DNA from: a bacterium
Lineage (GTDB): Bacteria; Babelota; Babeliae; Babelales; RVW-14
Length of the DNA: 13,354 nt
Direction of reading: 5' to 3'
Assembly: GCA_023249935.1 (NCBI GenBank)
Contig: JAHFBQ010000039.1
Location: forward strand, 1-13,354
This document shows positions 7,031-12,904 of this stretch, one piece after another. Position numbers and translations under genes: made by a program. The notes beneath the pieces were generated by a model, which was not told the DNA's origin, searched no databases, and saw nothing but the letters and a program-made list of their open reading frames with translations. Numbering within the stretch: the stretch's first letter is position 1; each line of letters opens with the position of its first letter.

Positions 7031-7455
7031 GGGCGTTCACGTTTTGTCTTAAGATTCACATGCAAGATACTCGATGAGTTTTTTTGTTCGAGCGTAATGA
7101 TAGCCGTTTTGCTTGGTTTAGTGATGAGATAGGTTTTGACGTGTGGTGTTGCCAAGTTATTGAATGACCAGCCGTTACGCTCAGCATCGGTAGCAAGAAA
7201 TGTTTCGATTTTTTCTAGGCTTAACTTGCCCTGATAGCGACAATAAGTCATTGGTGTACTTGGCTCATAAGCTGTTAGATGAAAGCCAAGTGGTATGGGC
7301 AGCTCATTGAGCATTAGCTTTTCGATCTCATTAAGGGCTACAGCATTTGTTGTCGTCGGCTGTGATAGTTGCGCGGATGGCATGGTTTGGTTTTTGAGAC
7401 ATGCGGTGGTTGATAGGGTAAGGGCGAGAATACACGCTTTACCTACGTACTGCAT
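7027..7455 (-). CDS. Small putative lipoprotein, function unknown
   Basis: The product is 142 aa. A signal peptide (MQYVGKACILALTLSTTAC) ends in a lipobox-like TTAC, so Cys19 is the likely acylated residue. The lipobox is imperfect at -3. After a Ser/Thr/Gln-rich tether (~22-42) comes a compact domain, ~50-138, with the landmarks LPIPLGF, YCRYQGKLSLEKIETF and ERNGW, then beta-like TYLITKP and AIITLEQ. This P-x-GF...Y-x-G-x-L...F...GW pattern recalls small outer-envelope lipoproteins in other Gram-negatives, but I cannot name a family with confidence. AGAGG (complement of 7460-7464) precedes the ATG. The gene starts just beyond the rplS terminator on the same strand, so it depends on readthrough or an unseen promoter. 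Confidence 0.75.
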   Translation of the reverse strand: MQYVGKACILALTLSTTACLKNQTMPSAQLSQPTTTNAVALNEIEKLMLNELPIPLGFHLTAYEPSTPMTYCRYQGKLSLEKIETFLATDAERNGWSFNNLATPHVKTYLITKPSKTAIITLEQKNSSSILHVNLKTKRERP

Positions 7456-7470
7456 AAAACCTCTTTTAAT

Positions 7471-7500
7471 AAAAAAGGGCGGACCTAATTAGGTCCGCCC
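7471..7500 (-). terminator. Strong Rho-independent terminator after rplS
   Basis: A perfect 24-base palindrome (7477-7500, arms GGGCGGACCTAA and TTAGGTCCGCCC) is followed, in the minus-strand reading, by TTTTTT (complement of 7471-7476). It begins 15 bases after the rplS stop. In the plus direction no T-run follows, so it terminates the leftward ribosomal-protein transcript. Confidence 0.92.
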
Positions 7501-7514
7501 ATAATCTTGCAAGT

Positions 7515-7916
7515 CTAACTTGCTCGGTCTTGCATATGTTCTTTTTGTTCTTTCGTGAGCACTCGTTCTTCAACGCGAGCAGCACGACCAAGGCGTGTAC
7601 GCAAGTATCTAAGTTTAGCGCGACGTACTTTACCTTTTCTGATGACCTTTATTTCTGAAATATTTTGTGAGTAGTACGGCAAGATGCGTTCAACACCTAC
7701 GTTGTTTGCGCCGATTTTGCGCACGGTGAAGGTAGAAGCAATCCCATGCTCGCGCATGCAGATAACATCACCTTGGAACAGCTGAACACGTTCTTTTTCG
7801 CCGTCCTTAACAATTTGTGCTACTTCGATAGTGTCACCAACGCGGAAGACAGGGAAATTGCGCTTTTCAACACCGTAGTTAATTATAGTTTCTTTGGTTA
7901 GTACTTGTGCTTTCAT
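7515..7916 (-). CDS. rplS: 50S ribosomal protein L19
   Basis: L19 sits at the interface of the two ribosomal subunits. The 133-aa product carries the family's core: FRVGDTIEVAQIV (~25-36), ERVQLFQGDVICMREHGIASTFTVRKIGANNVGVERILPYYSQNI (~43-86) and KGKVRRAKLRYLRTRLGRAARVEER (~94-118). It is slightly longer than the common ~115 aa because of both ends (KAQVLTKETIINYGVEKRN and TKEQKEHMQDRAS). GAGGA lies 4-5 bases upstream of the ATG. It is the last gene of the ffh-rpsP-trmD cluster. The 129-base gap before it contains a good promoter at 8006-8034, and a strong terminator follows, so it can be transcribed alone. Confidence 0.97.
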   Translation of the reverse strand: MKAQVLTKETIINYGVEKRNFPVFRVGDTIEVAQIVKDGEKERVQLFQGDVICMREHGIASTFTVRKIGANNVGVERILPYYSQNISEIKVIRKGKVRRAKLRYLRTRLGRAARVEERVLTKEQKEHMQDRAS

Positions 7917-7999
7917 TCTGTCCTCAAGTAGCTTTAAATCTTTTACTGAGCATTATCTCGTAGATGATTCACGTGAAAACGTACTTTTCTCAATCAATG

Positions 8000-8016
8000 A
8001 CCGATATTATATCGGT
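8000..8016. promoter_or_regulatory. Perfect palindrome overlapping the rplS -10 box (possible operator)
   Basis: ACCGATATTATATCGGT is an inverted repeat with 8-base arms about a single central base. The minus-strand -10 hexamer TATAAT (complement of 8006-8011) lies exactly in its middle. A repressor bound here would block RNA polymerase. It could also simply form an RNA hairpin in readthrough transcripts from trmD. Confidence 0.45.
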
Positions 8017-8034
8017 AATCTTGCAGCTTAGCAA
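8006..8034 (-). promoter_or_regulatory. Sigma-70-type promoter of rplS
   Basis: On the minus strand, TTGCTA (complement of 8029-8034) and consensus TATAAT (complement of 8006-8011) are spaced by the ideal 17 bases. The expected transcript start near 7999 gives an rplS leader of about 80 bases, which contains a short ACGT-TTTC-ACGT hairpin (7971-7982). Confidence 0.65.
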
Positions 8035-8045
8035 TATCTTTTTGA

Positions 8046-9383
8046 CTACAACTTTGGATTTAGTCCAAACCAACGGTCAAAGATGACGGCGGCGGCTGAG
8101 CGTACCGACAGGTGGTTGTATGAGGTCATTCCTGTCACCGGAAGCAGGAGGTAATTGCAGCGACTCATAACCGATTCAGCAAGGCCATGTGCTGTGCCAA
8201 ATACAAAAAGAACGGGGCGTTTTTGTGCCCAGACGCGCCCTTGGCTATGGTAGTCGATGCGTGGTATTGCAAGCTGGCGATTTCGTGCACAGGTGGCAAT
8301 AACGAGTGGTGCAATGTTTTCAATTTGTGTAATTTTTTCAATAACGTCATTGAGCGACCAGGCAACTTGTACAGCGCCTACGGCTTTGTGGCGGCTTTTG
8401 TTGTACTCAAAGCCATCGTCTGAACGCCAAAAATTAAGGAACGTGTTAATCAGCTCAAATTGGTCTCCAAGGCGTGTTACTAAAAAATATCCCTTGAGGC
8501 CATAGGTGGTACTTGAGCGCGCGATATCATGGATATCAAGCGAAGCTACTGAGCTTGTGCCTGAGCTCCCATCTTTCATCATGACTTCATCGTGCATGAG
8601 CACTGCGTAATGGTGTGGGATATGTTTTTGGGCAAGTGCAATTTCTTCTGGGGATGGGTTGTGTTCGCGAAACCAATCAAAACGTTTAAGTAATGTGTTT
8701 TGGCAAGCCTCTTGCTGGCGCCAAAGTTCAATTGCCTTGTGATTACCAGATTTGACGATATCCGGAACGTCTTGATTATGCCAAGTGGCCGTTTGTCCAT
8801 ACTGAGGGTGATCAAGAAGAGCACCACTAAACGATTCATTATCAACCGATTCTTGGCTGCCGACGATGCCAGGAATAAGACGTAAAAAGCCCTCAAGAAA
8901 GACTTGAGCCGGCAAATCGCCTCCCATAAGTACGTAGTCACCTATCGAGATAACTTCATCGGCCAGCGTTGCTTCAACGCGTGCATCGATACCTTCGTAG
9001 CGGGTGGCAACAATGATGAGATGAGGCCGCGTGCTAAAAGTATCGGTTTTCTGTTCAATTGTTGGTGCATTGATTTGTGCTTTAATTTTGTGCAGGAGGG
9101 GCTGATCGAGACGCTTGCCTTGTGGTGTAAAAAACAACTTAAATCCTTTGCCCCAGCGTTCTTCTGCTTTTGCAATGCCGGCCTCAATAAGGGCCGGTTT
9201 TATGATCATGCCGCTGCCAGGTCCTGCAGTGGGTTCATCGATGCGTTCCTTAACGGAACATAGCTGTGAAAATTTTATAAGTTGAACATCGATCAGGTCT
9301 TGATCGATAGCCCGCTTGATGATGCTGGTGCTTAAGAACGGCTGATAGATTTCAGGAAAAACAGTAATGATTGAAATATTCAT
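8046..9383 (-). CDS. trmD: TrmD tRNA (guanine-37-N1)-methyltransferase fused to a TM1570-like SPOUT RNA methyltransferase
   Basis: The N-terminal ~240 residues are TrmD, which uses SAM to make m1G37 in tRNAs and so prevents frameshifting. Visible are MNISIITVFPEIYQPF, GPGSGMI (54-60), the knot segment RYEGIDARVEATLADEVISIGDYVLMGG (E130 matching E. coli E116), R168 in LRLIPG (E. coli R154) and DNESF, where E183 stands at E. coli D169. The usual YTRP is YGQT (195-198). After a linker (~250-280) a second domain, ~282-445, matches TM1570-type SPOUT methyltransferases: DIHDIARSSTTYGLKGYFLVT, FEYNKSRHKA, RPVLFVFGTAHGLAESVM and the knot-like YNHLSVRSAAAVIFDR. Typical TrmD is ~240-260 aa, so the 445-aa length is explained by the fusion. 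No ribosome site is visible before the ATG. It lies between a terminator after khpA and the rplS promoter. Confidence 0.95.
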   Translation of the reverse strand: MNISIITVFPEIYQPFLSTSIIKRAIDQDLIDVQLIKFSQLCSVKERIDEPTAGPGSGMIIKPALIEAGIAKAEERWGKGFKLFFTPQGKRLDQPLLHKIKAQINAPTIEQKTDTFSTRPHLIIVATRYEGIDARVEATLADEVISIGDYVLMGGDLPAQVFLEGFLRLIPGIVGSQESVDNESFSGALLDHPQYGQTATWHNQDVPDIVKSGNHKAIELWRQQEACQNTLLKRFDWFREHNPSPEEIALAQKHIPHHYAVLMHDEVMMKDGSSGTSSVASLDIHDIARSSTTYGLKGYFLVTRLGDQFELINTFLNFWRSDDGFEYNKSRHKAVGAVQVAWSLNDVIEKITQIENIAPLVIATCARNRQLAIPRIDYHSQGRVWAQKRPVLFVFGTAHGLAESVMSRCNYLLLPVTGMTSYNHLSVRSAAAVIFDRWFGLNPKL

Positions 9384-9413
9384 GGTGGTAACATCAAATG
9401 CTATGTCTAATCT

Positions 9414-9447
9414 AAAATAAAATAAGCAGGGCGCAAAACCCTGCTTA
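9414..9447 (-). terminator. Rho-independent terminator between khpA and trmD
   Basis: A 9-bp perfect stem (TAAGCAGGG 9423-9431, CCCTGCTTA 9439-9447) with a 7-base loop starts 17 bases after the khpA stop. In the minus reading it is followed by TTTTATTTTA. It likely ends or attenuates the rpsP-khpA transcript before trmD. No clear promoter could be placed in the remaining 30-40 bases before trmD. Confidence 0.7.
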
Positions 9448-9464
9448 AAATCTTGTGAGCTGGC

Positions 9465-9698
9465 TTACTCAAGAATTTCGAGTACAGCGCGCTTATTTTC
9501 TTTGGATGCAGCAGCGTGTACTAGTGTGCGAATTGAGCGAGCGGTTCTACCTTCTTTACCAATTACTTTTCCGAGATCGTCAGGAGATACGCGCAATTCA
9601 ATAATAGTTGCTTGTTCGCCACAGATTTCGTTTACAGCTACACACTCCGGCTTGTCAACAAGCTTTCTAACAATGTGTTCAACAAGTTCTTTAAGCAT
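9465..9698 (-). CDS. khpA: KhpA family KH-domain RNA-binding protein
   Basis: This 77-aa single KH domain binds RNA. In Gram-positive bacteria KhpA pairs with KhpB and affects cell division and elongation and sRNA-mediated regulation. The family is routinely encoded between rpsP and rimM/trmD, as here. The GxxG RNA-contact loop is I46-G-K-E-G50 within LGKVIGKEGRTARSIRTLVHAAA; ELRVSPDD is the preceding strand. Length equals the family norm. GAGGA lies about 8 bases before the ATG. It follows rpsP by 82 bases on the same strand and is followed by a terminator, so rpsP and khpA probably form one transcript. No KhpB partner is in the window. Confidence 0.93.
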   Translation of the reverse strand: MLKELVEHIVRKLVDKPECVAVNEICGEQATIIELRVSPDDLGKVIGKEGRTARSIRTLVHAAASKENKRAVLEILE

Positions 9699-9780
9699 TG
9701 CATTTTTCCTCGTGAGCCATCTTGTACATCAACTAACTACACACCATACAATGGCTGATGATGCATTCTAAGAATGCCGC

Positions 9781-10023
9781 TTACGCTGTTTTTTTGTGAA
9801 GCTTAACGAGCTTGGTAACGGTTTCGCTGCAGATTGCGCCCTTAGCAACCCAGTTCATTAATTGTTCGCTATGAAACTGAACAAGTGTTTTGGTGATTGG
9901 GTTGTAGGTACCTAAATTTTCAAGGAACGCGCCATCACGTTTTTTGCGTGAATCAATGGCAACAATGCGCCAAATAGGGGAATTTTTCTTGCCAATGCGA
10001 CTTAACCGTATCTTCACAGCCAT
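9781..10023 (-). CDS. rpsP: 30S ribosomal protein S16
   Basis: S16 is an early-assembly protein of the small subunit body. The frame is open 21 codons further upstream, but the ATG at 10023 is chosen because MAVKIRLSRIGKKNSPIWRI is the standard S16 start and AAAGGA (complement of 10032-10037) lies 8 bases before it. The 80-aa product contains RIGKK, RIVAIDSRKKRDGAFLENLGTYNP and the helix EQLMNWVAKGAICSETV, with a short C-terminus. A promoter lies 96 bases upstream, directly after ffh, and khpA follows. Confidence 0.97.
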   Translation of the reverse strand: MAVKIRLSRIGKKNSPIWRIVAIDSRKKRDGAFLENLGTYNPITKTLVQFHSEQLMNWVAKGAICSETVTKLVKLHKKTA

Positions 10024-10119
10024 TTGAAATATCCTTTCTACGTACAATCGGTGGTCACGCGCTGAATTGCGAATTTGTCTATTCAAGACGTTGTTTTACT
10101 CAATCGAAAAACAGGACTA

Positions 10120-10147
10120 AGTATACAAGTTATTTTTGCTTATTCAA
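10120..10147 (-). promoter_or_regulatory. Sigma-70-type promoter of rpsP-khpA
   Basis: On the minus strand, TTGAAT (complement of 10142-10147) and TATACT (complement of 10120-10125, five of six consensus bases) are 16 bases apart. The -35 begins one base after the ffh stop codon. The predicted leader before the rpsP ATG is about 90 bases. No terminator is seen between ffh and this promoter, so readthrough from ffh may add to expression. Confidence 0.65.
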
Positions 10148-11479
10148 CTACTTAAAAAACTTCCTCATCATACCACTCTTCTTGAGCATCTTAATCATTT
10201 CTTTGCTTTGCTCAAACCTTTGTAGAAGCTGATTTACCTCTTGAACAGAGGTTCCAGAGCCACTGGCAATGCGTTTGCGGCGAGAAGCATCAAGAATATC
10301 CGGTACTAATTTTTCTTTATTTGTCATGGAGGAGATGATAGCCCTAAAGCGTTTCATTTCAGTCTGTCCCTTTTCCATAGCTTCTGGGGACACATTACCC
10401 ATGCCTGGCAGGTAGCGAGTGATTTGTTGCAACGATCCAAGTCGGTCCATCATGCCCATCTGATCGGCAAAATCTTTAAGGGAAAAGCGGCCGTCCATAA
10501 GCTTACTGGTCATGGAGGTTTGTTCTTGCTGGCTGATCTGGTCGGTAGCTTTCTCGATGAGCGTCATAATATCGCCCATACCAAGAATTCTGGAGGTCAT
10601 GCGCTCTGGAATAAAAGCTTCCAGATCTTCAGCTTTCTCACCGACACCAACAAAAACAATTGGTTTTTTTAGGGCGTAGCGAAAACCAAAAGCAGCGCCA
10701 CCACGGGTATCACTATCCATTTTTGATAAAATTGCGTAATCGAAACCAACTGCTTCCTCGAATGCTTTTGCGACAGTGAGCGATTCTTGACCGGTCATCG
10801 CATCGAGCACCAAAAATTTGTATTTCGGTTGTAATTTAGCAGTGATCGTTTTAATTTCGTCCATCATCACCGTGTCGATGTGTAATCGACCAGCGGTGTC
10901 GAGCAACAGGTGCTCGAAAGCATTATCTTTAAAGTAGGTATAAATTTCTTGTGCGGCTTTGATTGGGTCGGTGCTGGTGGCTCTAAAAAAAGTGACGCCA
11001 ACTTGTTTAGCGAGAATCTCAAGCTGATCTACTGCTGCTGGTCTATAAAAATCTACTGAGCCTAGTAAGATGCGGCGCGTCTTGCCGCGTTTTTTTGCTT
11101 GATCTTGCAGGTAGTAAGCAAGCTTGGCAATTGTTGTAGTTTTTCCTGAACCCTGCAGACCCATAACAAGTGCTACAGAGGGGATTTGAAAACTGATGTT
11201 GGTGACGGTGCCTTTGCCGCCTAAGAAATCGAGCACTTTATCATGAACAACTTTGATCAGTTGTTGGCCGGGATTGAGGCTTTTGTGGATGTTGCGACCA
11301 AGTATTTCTTGGTGGACCTGTGCCAGAAATGCATCTACAACGTCAAGCGGAACGTCCGCTTCAAGCAATGCAGTACGTACCTGTTCTGTTGCTTGAGCGA
11401 TGTTATCTTCGGTGAGGCGGCCTTTGTCTTTGAGCCAACCAAGTACGCCTGAAAATTTTTCAGAGAGAAAATTGAACAT
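10148..11479 (-). CDS. ffh: Signal recognition particle GTPase Ffh
   Basis: Ffh binds 4.5S RNA and signal sequences on nascent chains and, through GTP-dependent pairing with FtsY, delivers ribosomes to the membrane translocon. The 443-aa length fits the family (E. coli 453). N domain ~1-95 (MFNFLSEKFSGVLGWLKDKGRLTE). G domain ~100-300: GLQGSGKT (107-114), DFYRPAAVDQL, DTAGR (194-198), LDAMTGQ, SKMDSDTRGGAA (252-263, usually TKMDGD) and GVGEKAEDLEAF. Methionine-rich M domain ~325-443, with the RNA-contacting SRRKRIASGSG (399-409) and LLQRFEQSKEMIKMLKKSGMM. AGGA lies about 8 bases upstream of the start. It follows tRNA-Phe by 112 bases with no terminator between, so the two may share a transcript. 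FtsY and the 4.5S RNA gene are not in the window. Confidence 0.97.
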   Translation of the reverse strand: MFNFLSEKFSGVLGWLKDKGRLTEDNIAQATEQVRTALLEADVPLDVVDAFLAQVHQEILGRNIHKSLNPGQQLIKVVHDKVLDFLGGKGTVTNISFQIPSVALVMGLQGSGKTTTIAKLAYYLQDQAKKRGKTRRILLGSVDFYRPAAVDQLEILAKQVGVTFFRATSTDPIKAAQEIYTYFKDNAFEHLLLDTAGRLHIDTVMMDEIKTITAKLQPKYKFLVLDAMTGQESLTVAKAFEEAVGFDYAILSKMDSDTRGGAAFGFRYALKKPIVFVGVGEKAEDLEAFIPERMTSRILGMGDIMTLIEKATDQISQQEQTSMTSKLMDGRFSLKDFADQMGMMDRLGSLQQITRYLPGMGNVSPEAMEKGQTEMKRFRAIISSMTNKEKLVPDILDASRRKRIASGSGTSVQEVNQLLQRFEQSKEMIKMLKKSGMMRKFFK

Positions 11480-11591
11480 AGTGCTGTTCCTGAGCCAGGG
11501 TGGTTAATACCGGTAATTGATGCCGCACATATTATGTGGTATAGGGTTTTGCCGTTGTCTGGCGCGCCATACAGAAGTTTTACGCGAAGTA

Positions 11592-11667
11592 TGGTGCCGG
11601 GAGACGGAGTTGAACCGACGACACAAAGATTTTCAGTCTTCTGCTCTACCACCTGAGCTATCCCGGC
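11592..11667 (-). tRNA. tRNA-Phe (anticodon GAA), CCA encoded
   Basis: The 76-base minus-strand cloverleaf is complete: acceptor GCCGGGA/TCCCGGC (7 bp), D arm GCTC-AGGTGGTA-GAGC, anticodon arm GAAGA-CTGAAAA-TCTTT with GAA at positions 34-36, variable GTGTC, T arm GTCGG-TTCAACT-CCGTC, discriminator A and encoded CCA. The T stem has a U50-U64 mismatch, which is unusual but does not break the fold. A strong promoter lies about 45 bases upstream and ffh lies downstream on the same strand. Confidence 0.97.
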
Positions 11668-11711
11668 AACGATGTGATCAATGTTTCAAAGAAAAATAAA
11701 TAACGAAGGTA

Positions 11712-11740
11712 ATCATACAAAGCATGGGTATAGTTGTCAA
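11712..11740 (-). promoter_or_regulatory. Strong sigma-70-type promoter of tRNA-Phe (and probably ffh)
   Basis: On the minus strand a perfect TTGACA (complement of 11735-11740) and TATGAT (complement of 11712-11717, five of six) are spaced by exactly 17 bases. The expected start near 11705 leaves a precursor leader of about 38 bases before the mature tRNA 5' end. Confidence 0.8.
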
Positions 11741-11824
11741 CTAAAAAATTGTTCTACGCAGTAGCTTGATTCGTGTGTTAAACTACCGCTTTACCGACAA
11801 TAACTTCATACGAAAGTTGTATCC

Positions 11825-12760
11825 ATGACAAGACGAATTTTGCTTTTCTACAAATACGTAACGATAGATAATGTGCAGGAAGTCTGCGACTGGATGTTGG
11901 CCACTTGTACTGGCTTAAATCTCAAGGGACGCATTATTTTGGCGACGGAGGGGATCAATGGCACGTTGGCTGGTTCTGTTGAGGCTACAACCTTGTTCAT
12001 CAATATTATGGAAGCGCACCCGCTCTTTAAAAAAATAGATTTTAAAGACTCTGAAGAAGATGGAGTTCATGATTATTTCCCTCGTTTGCGCGTTGTTGTT
12101 AAGAAAGAAATTGTGCGAATGGATGTTGATCCGCAACAAGTTACAGCAAAAGATGCTGGTAAACATTTGACCCCGGAGCAAGCACACAAACTCTTAGCAA
12201 CCAAGCCAGAAGATTTGGTTGTGCTTGATGGTCGTAACTACTATGAAGCGCGCGTAGGGCATTTTGAAGGGGCTGTTAAGCCTGAGATCCAATATTTTCG
12301 CCAGTTCCCCGAATATATTGATCAAAATTTAGAACAATTCAAAGACAAGCAAGTTTTTATGTATTGCACTGGCGGCATTCGGTGTGAACGAGCATCAGCT
12401 TATCTAAAGCTTAAGGGTGTTGCCAAAGAAGTATATCAGCTTAAAGGCGGTATTCACCGCTACATTGAAAAGTACCCTCAAGGTTTTTTTCGCGGTAAAA
12501 ATTATGTATTCGACGATCGTATTGAAGTTAAAGTCAACAATGATGTGGTAGGTACCTGTGATCTTTGTCAGGTTCCCTATGACACCTATACCAACTGTCT
12601 CAATGCTTCATGCAACAAGCATTTTATCGGATGTCCTGCTTGTAGGAAGCAATATGCTGAGACGTGTAGCGCTGTTTGTCAGCAACTTGTAGCTGATGGT
12701 AAGGTGCCGGTACGTCCGCCGCTGCGCATAGCGAAGCGTGAGTTTTGCGTTGTTGAGTAG
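11825..12760 (+). CDS. trhO: tRNA uridine-34 hydroxylase, rhodanese family
   Basis: TrhO (formerly YceA) hydroxylates uridine at the wobble position to 5-hydroxyuridine in an oxygen-dependent reaction, the first step to mo5U/cmo5U. The 311-aa product has the family's three parts: an N-terminal ferredoxin-like domain (~1-95, RRILLFYKYVTIDN, GRIILATEGINGTLAG); a rhodanese domain ~115-222 (LVVLDGRNYYEARVGHF, active loop YCTGGIRCE with Cys181, QLKGGIHRYIE); and a Cys-rich tail ~240-311 with C245, C248, C258, C263, C270, C273, C281 and C285, typical of the family and possibly metal-binding. The ATG at 11825 gives the conserved start, but no strong ribosome site precedes it. The upstream region is shared divergently with tRNA-Phe, and no convincing plus-strand promoter was found there. 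A REP-like element follows the stop by four bases. Confidence 0.95.
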   Translation: MTRRILLFYKYVTIDNVQEVCDWMLATCTGLNLKGRIILATEGINGTLAGSVEATTLFINIMEAHPLFKKIDFKDSEEDGVHDYFPRLRVVVKKEIVRMDVDPQQVTAKDAGKHLTPEQAHKLLATKPEDLVVLDGRNYYEARVGHFEGAVKPEIQYFRQFPEYIDQNLEQFKDKQVFMYCTGGIRCERASAYLKLKGVAKEVYQLKGGIHRYIEKYPQGFFRGKNYVFDDRIEVKVNNDVVGTCDLCQVPYDTYTNCLNASCNKHFIGCPACRKQYAETCSAVCQQLVADGKVPVRPPLRIAKREFCVVE

Positions 12761-12764
12761 GTAG

Positions 12765-12789
12765 GGATCCCAGCCTACGCCGGGACGAC
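12765..12789. repeat. REP-like palindromic element, copy 2
   Basis: This copy has GGATCC...GAC borders like the copy at 139-165. Its arms ATCCCAGC (12767-12774) and GCCGGGAC (12779-12786) pair with two wobble positions when read on the minus strand. It starts four bases after the trhO stop. The remaining 115 bases up to the next ATG hold two weak hairpins (GTGCT/AGCAC 12801-12818; TGTAGG/CCTACA 12836-12859) and no clear promoter. Confidence 0.55.
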
Positions 12790-12904
12790 GTGTAGTAAGA
12801 GTGCTGCATTTTAAGCACAAGTAGGGCAATCTTGTTGTAGGGGAGCAAAATTTCCTACACTACAAAGATGTGTCTGAAATAGAAGTACTAAGGGGGAGTT
12901 TTAT

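Noticed and set aside
8834..8837. TrmD catalytic Asp (E. coli D169) apparently changed to Glu183
   Set aside because: The alignment places Glu in DNESF at this position. An acidic residue is kept, and from memory ESF variants occur in other TrmDs, so it is not reported as a defect.
8579..9263. Several long open frames inside trmD on both strands (for example 8904-9263 plus, 8579-8941 minus)
   Set aside because: All are shadows of the trmD reading frame, with no start signal or recognisable protein content.
11526..11561. Promoter for ffh with CATAAT as -10
   Set aside because: The only -35-like hexamer (CAGACA) would be 19 bases away and matches poorly, so it is mentioned only in relation to the palindrome.
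12836..12900. Possible yybP-ykoY manganese riboswitch before the Nramp gene
   Set aside because: TAGGGGAGCA superficially resembles the GGGGAGUA loop, and the downstream gene is a metal transporter. But only about 65 bases remain before the start codon and no second conserved loop or three-way junction could be found.
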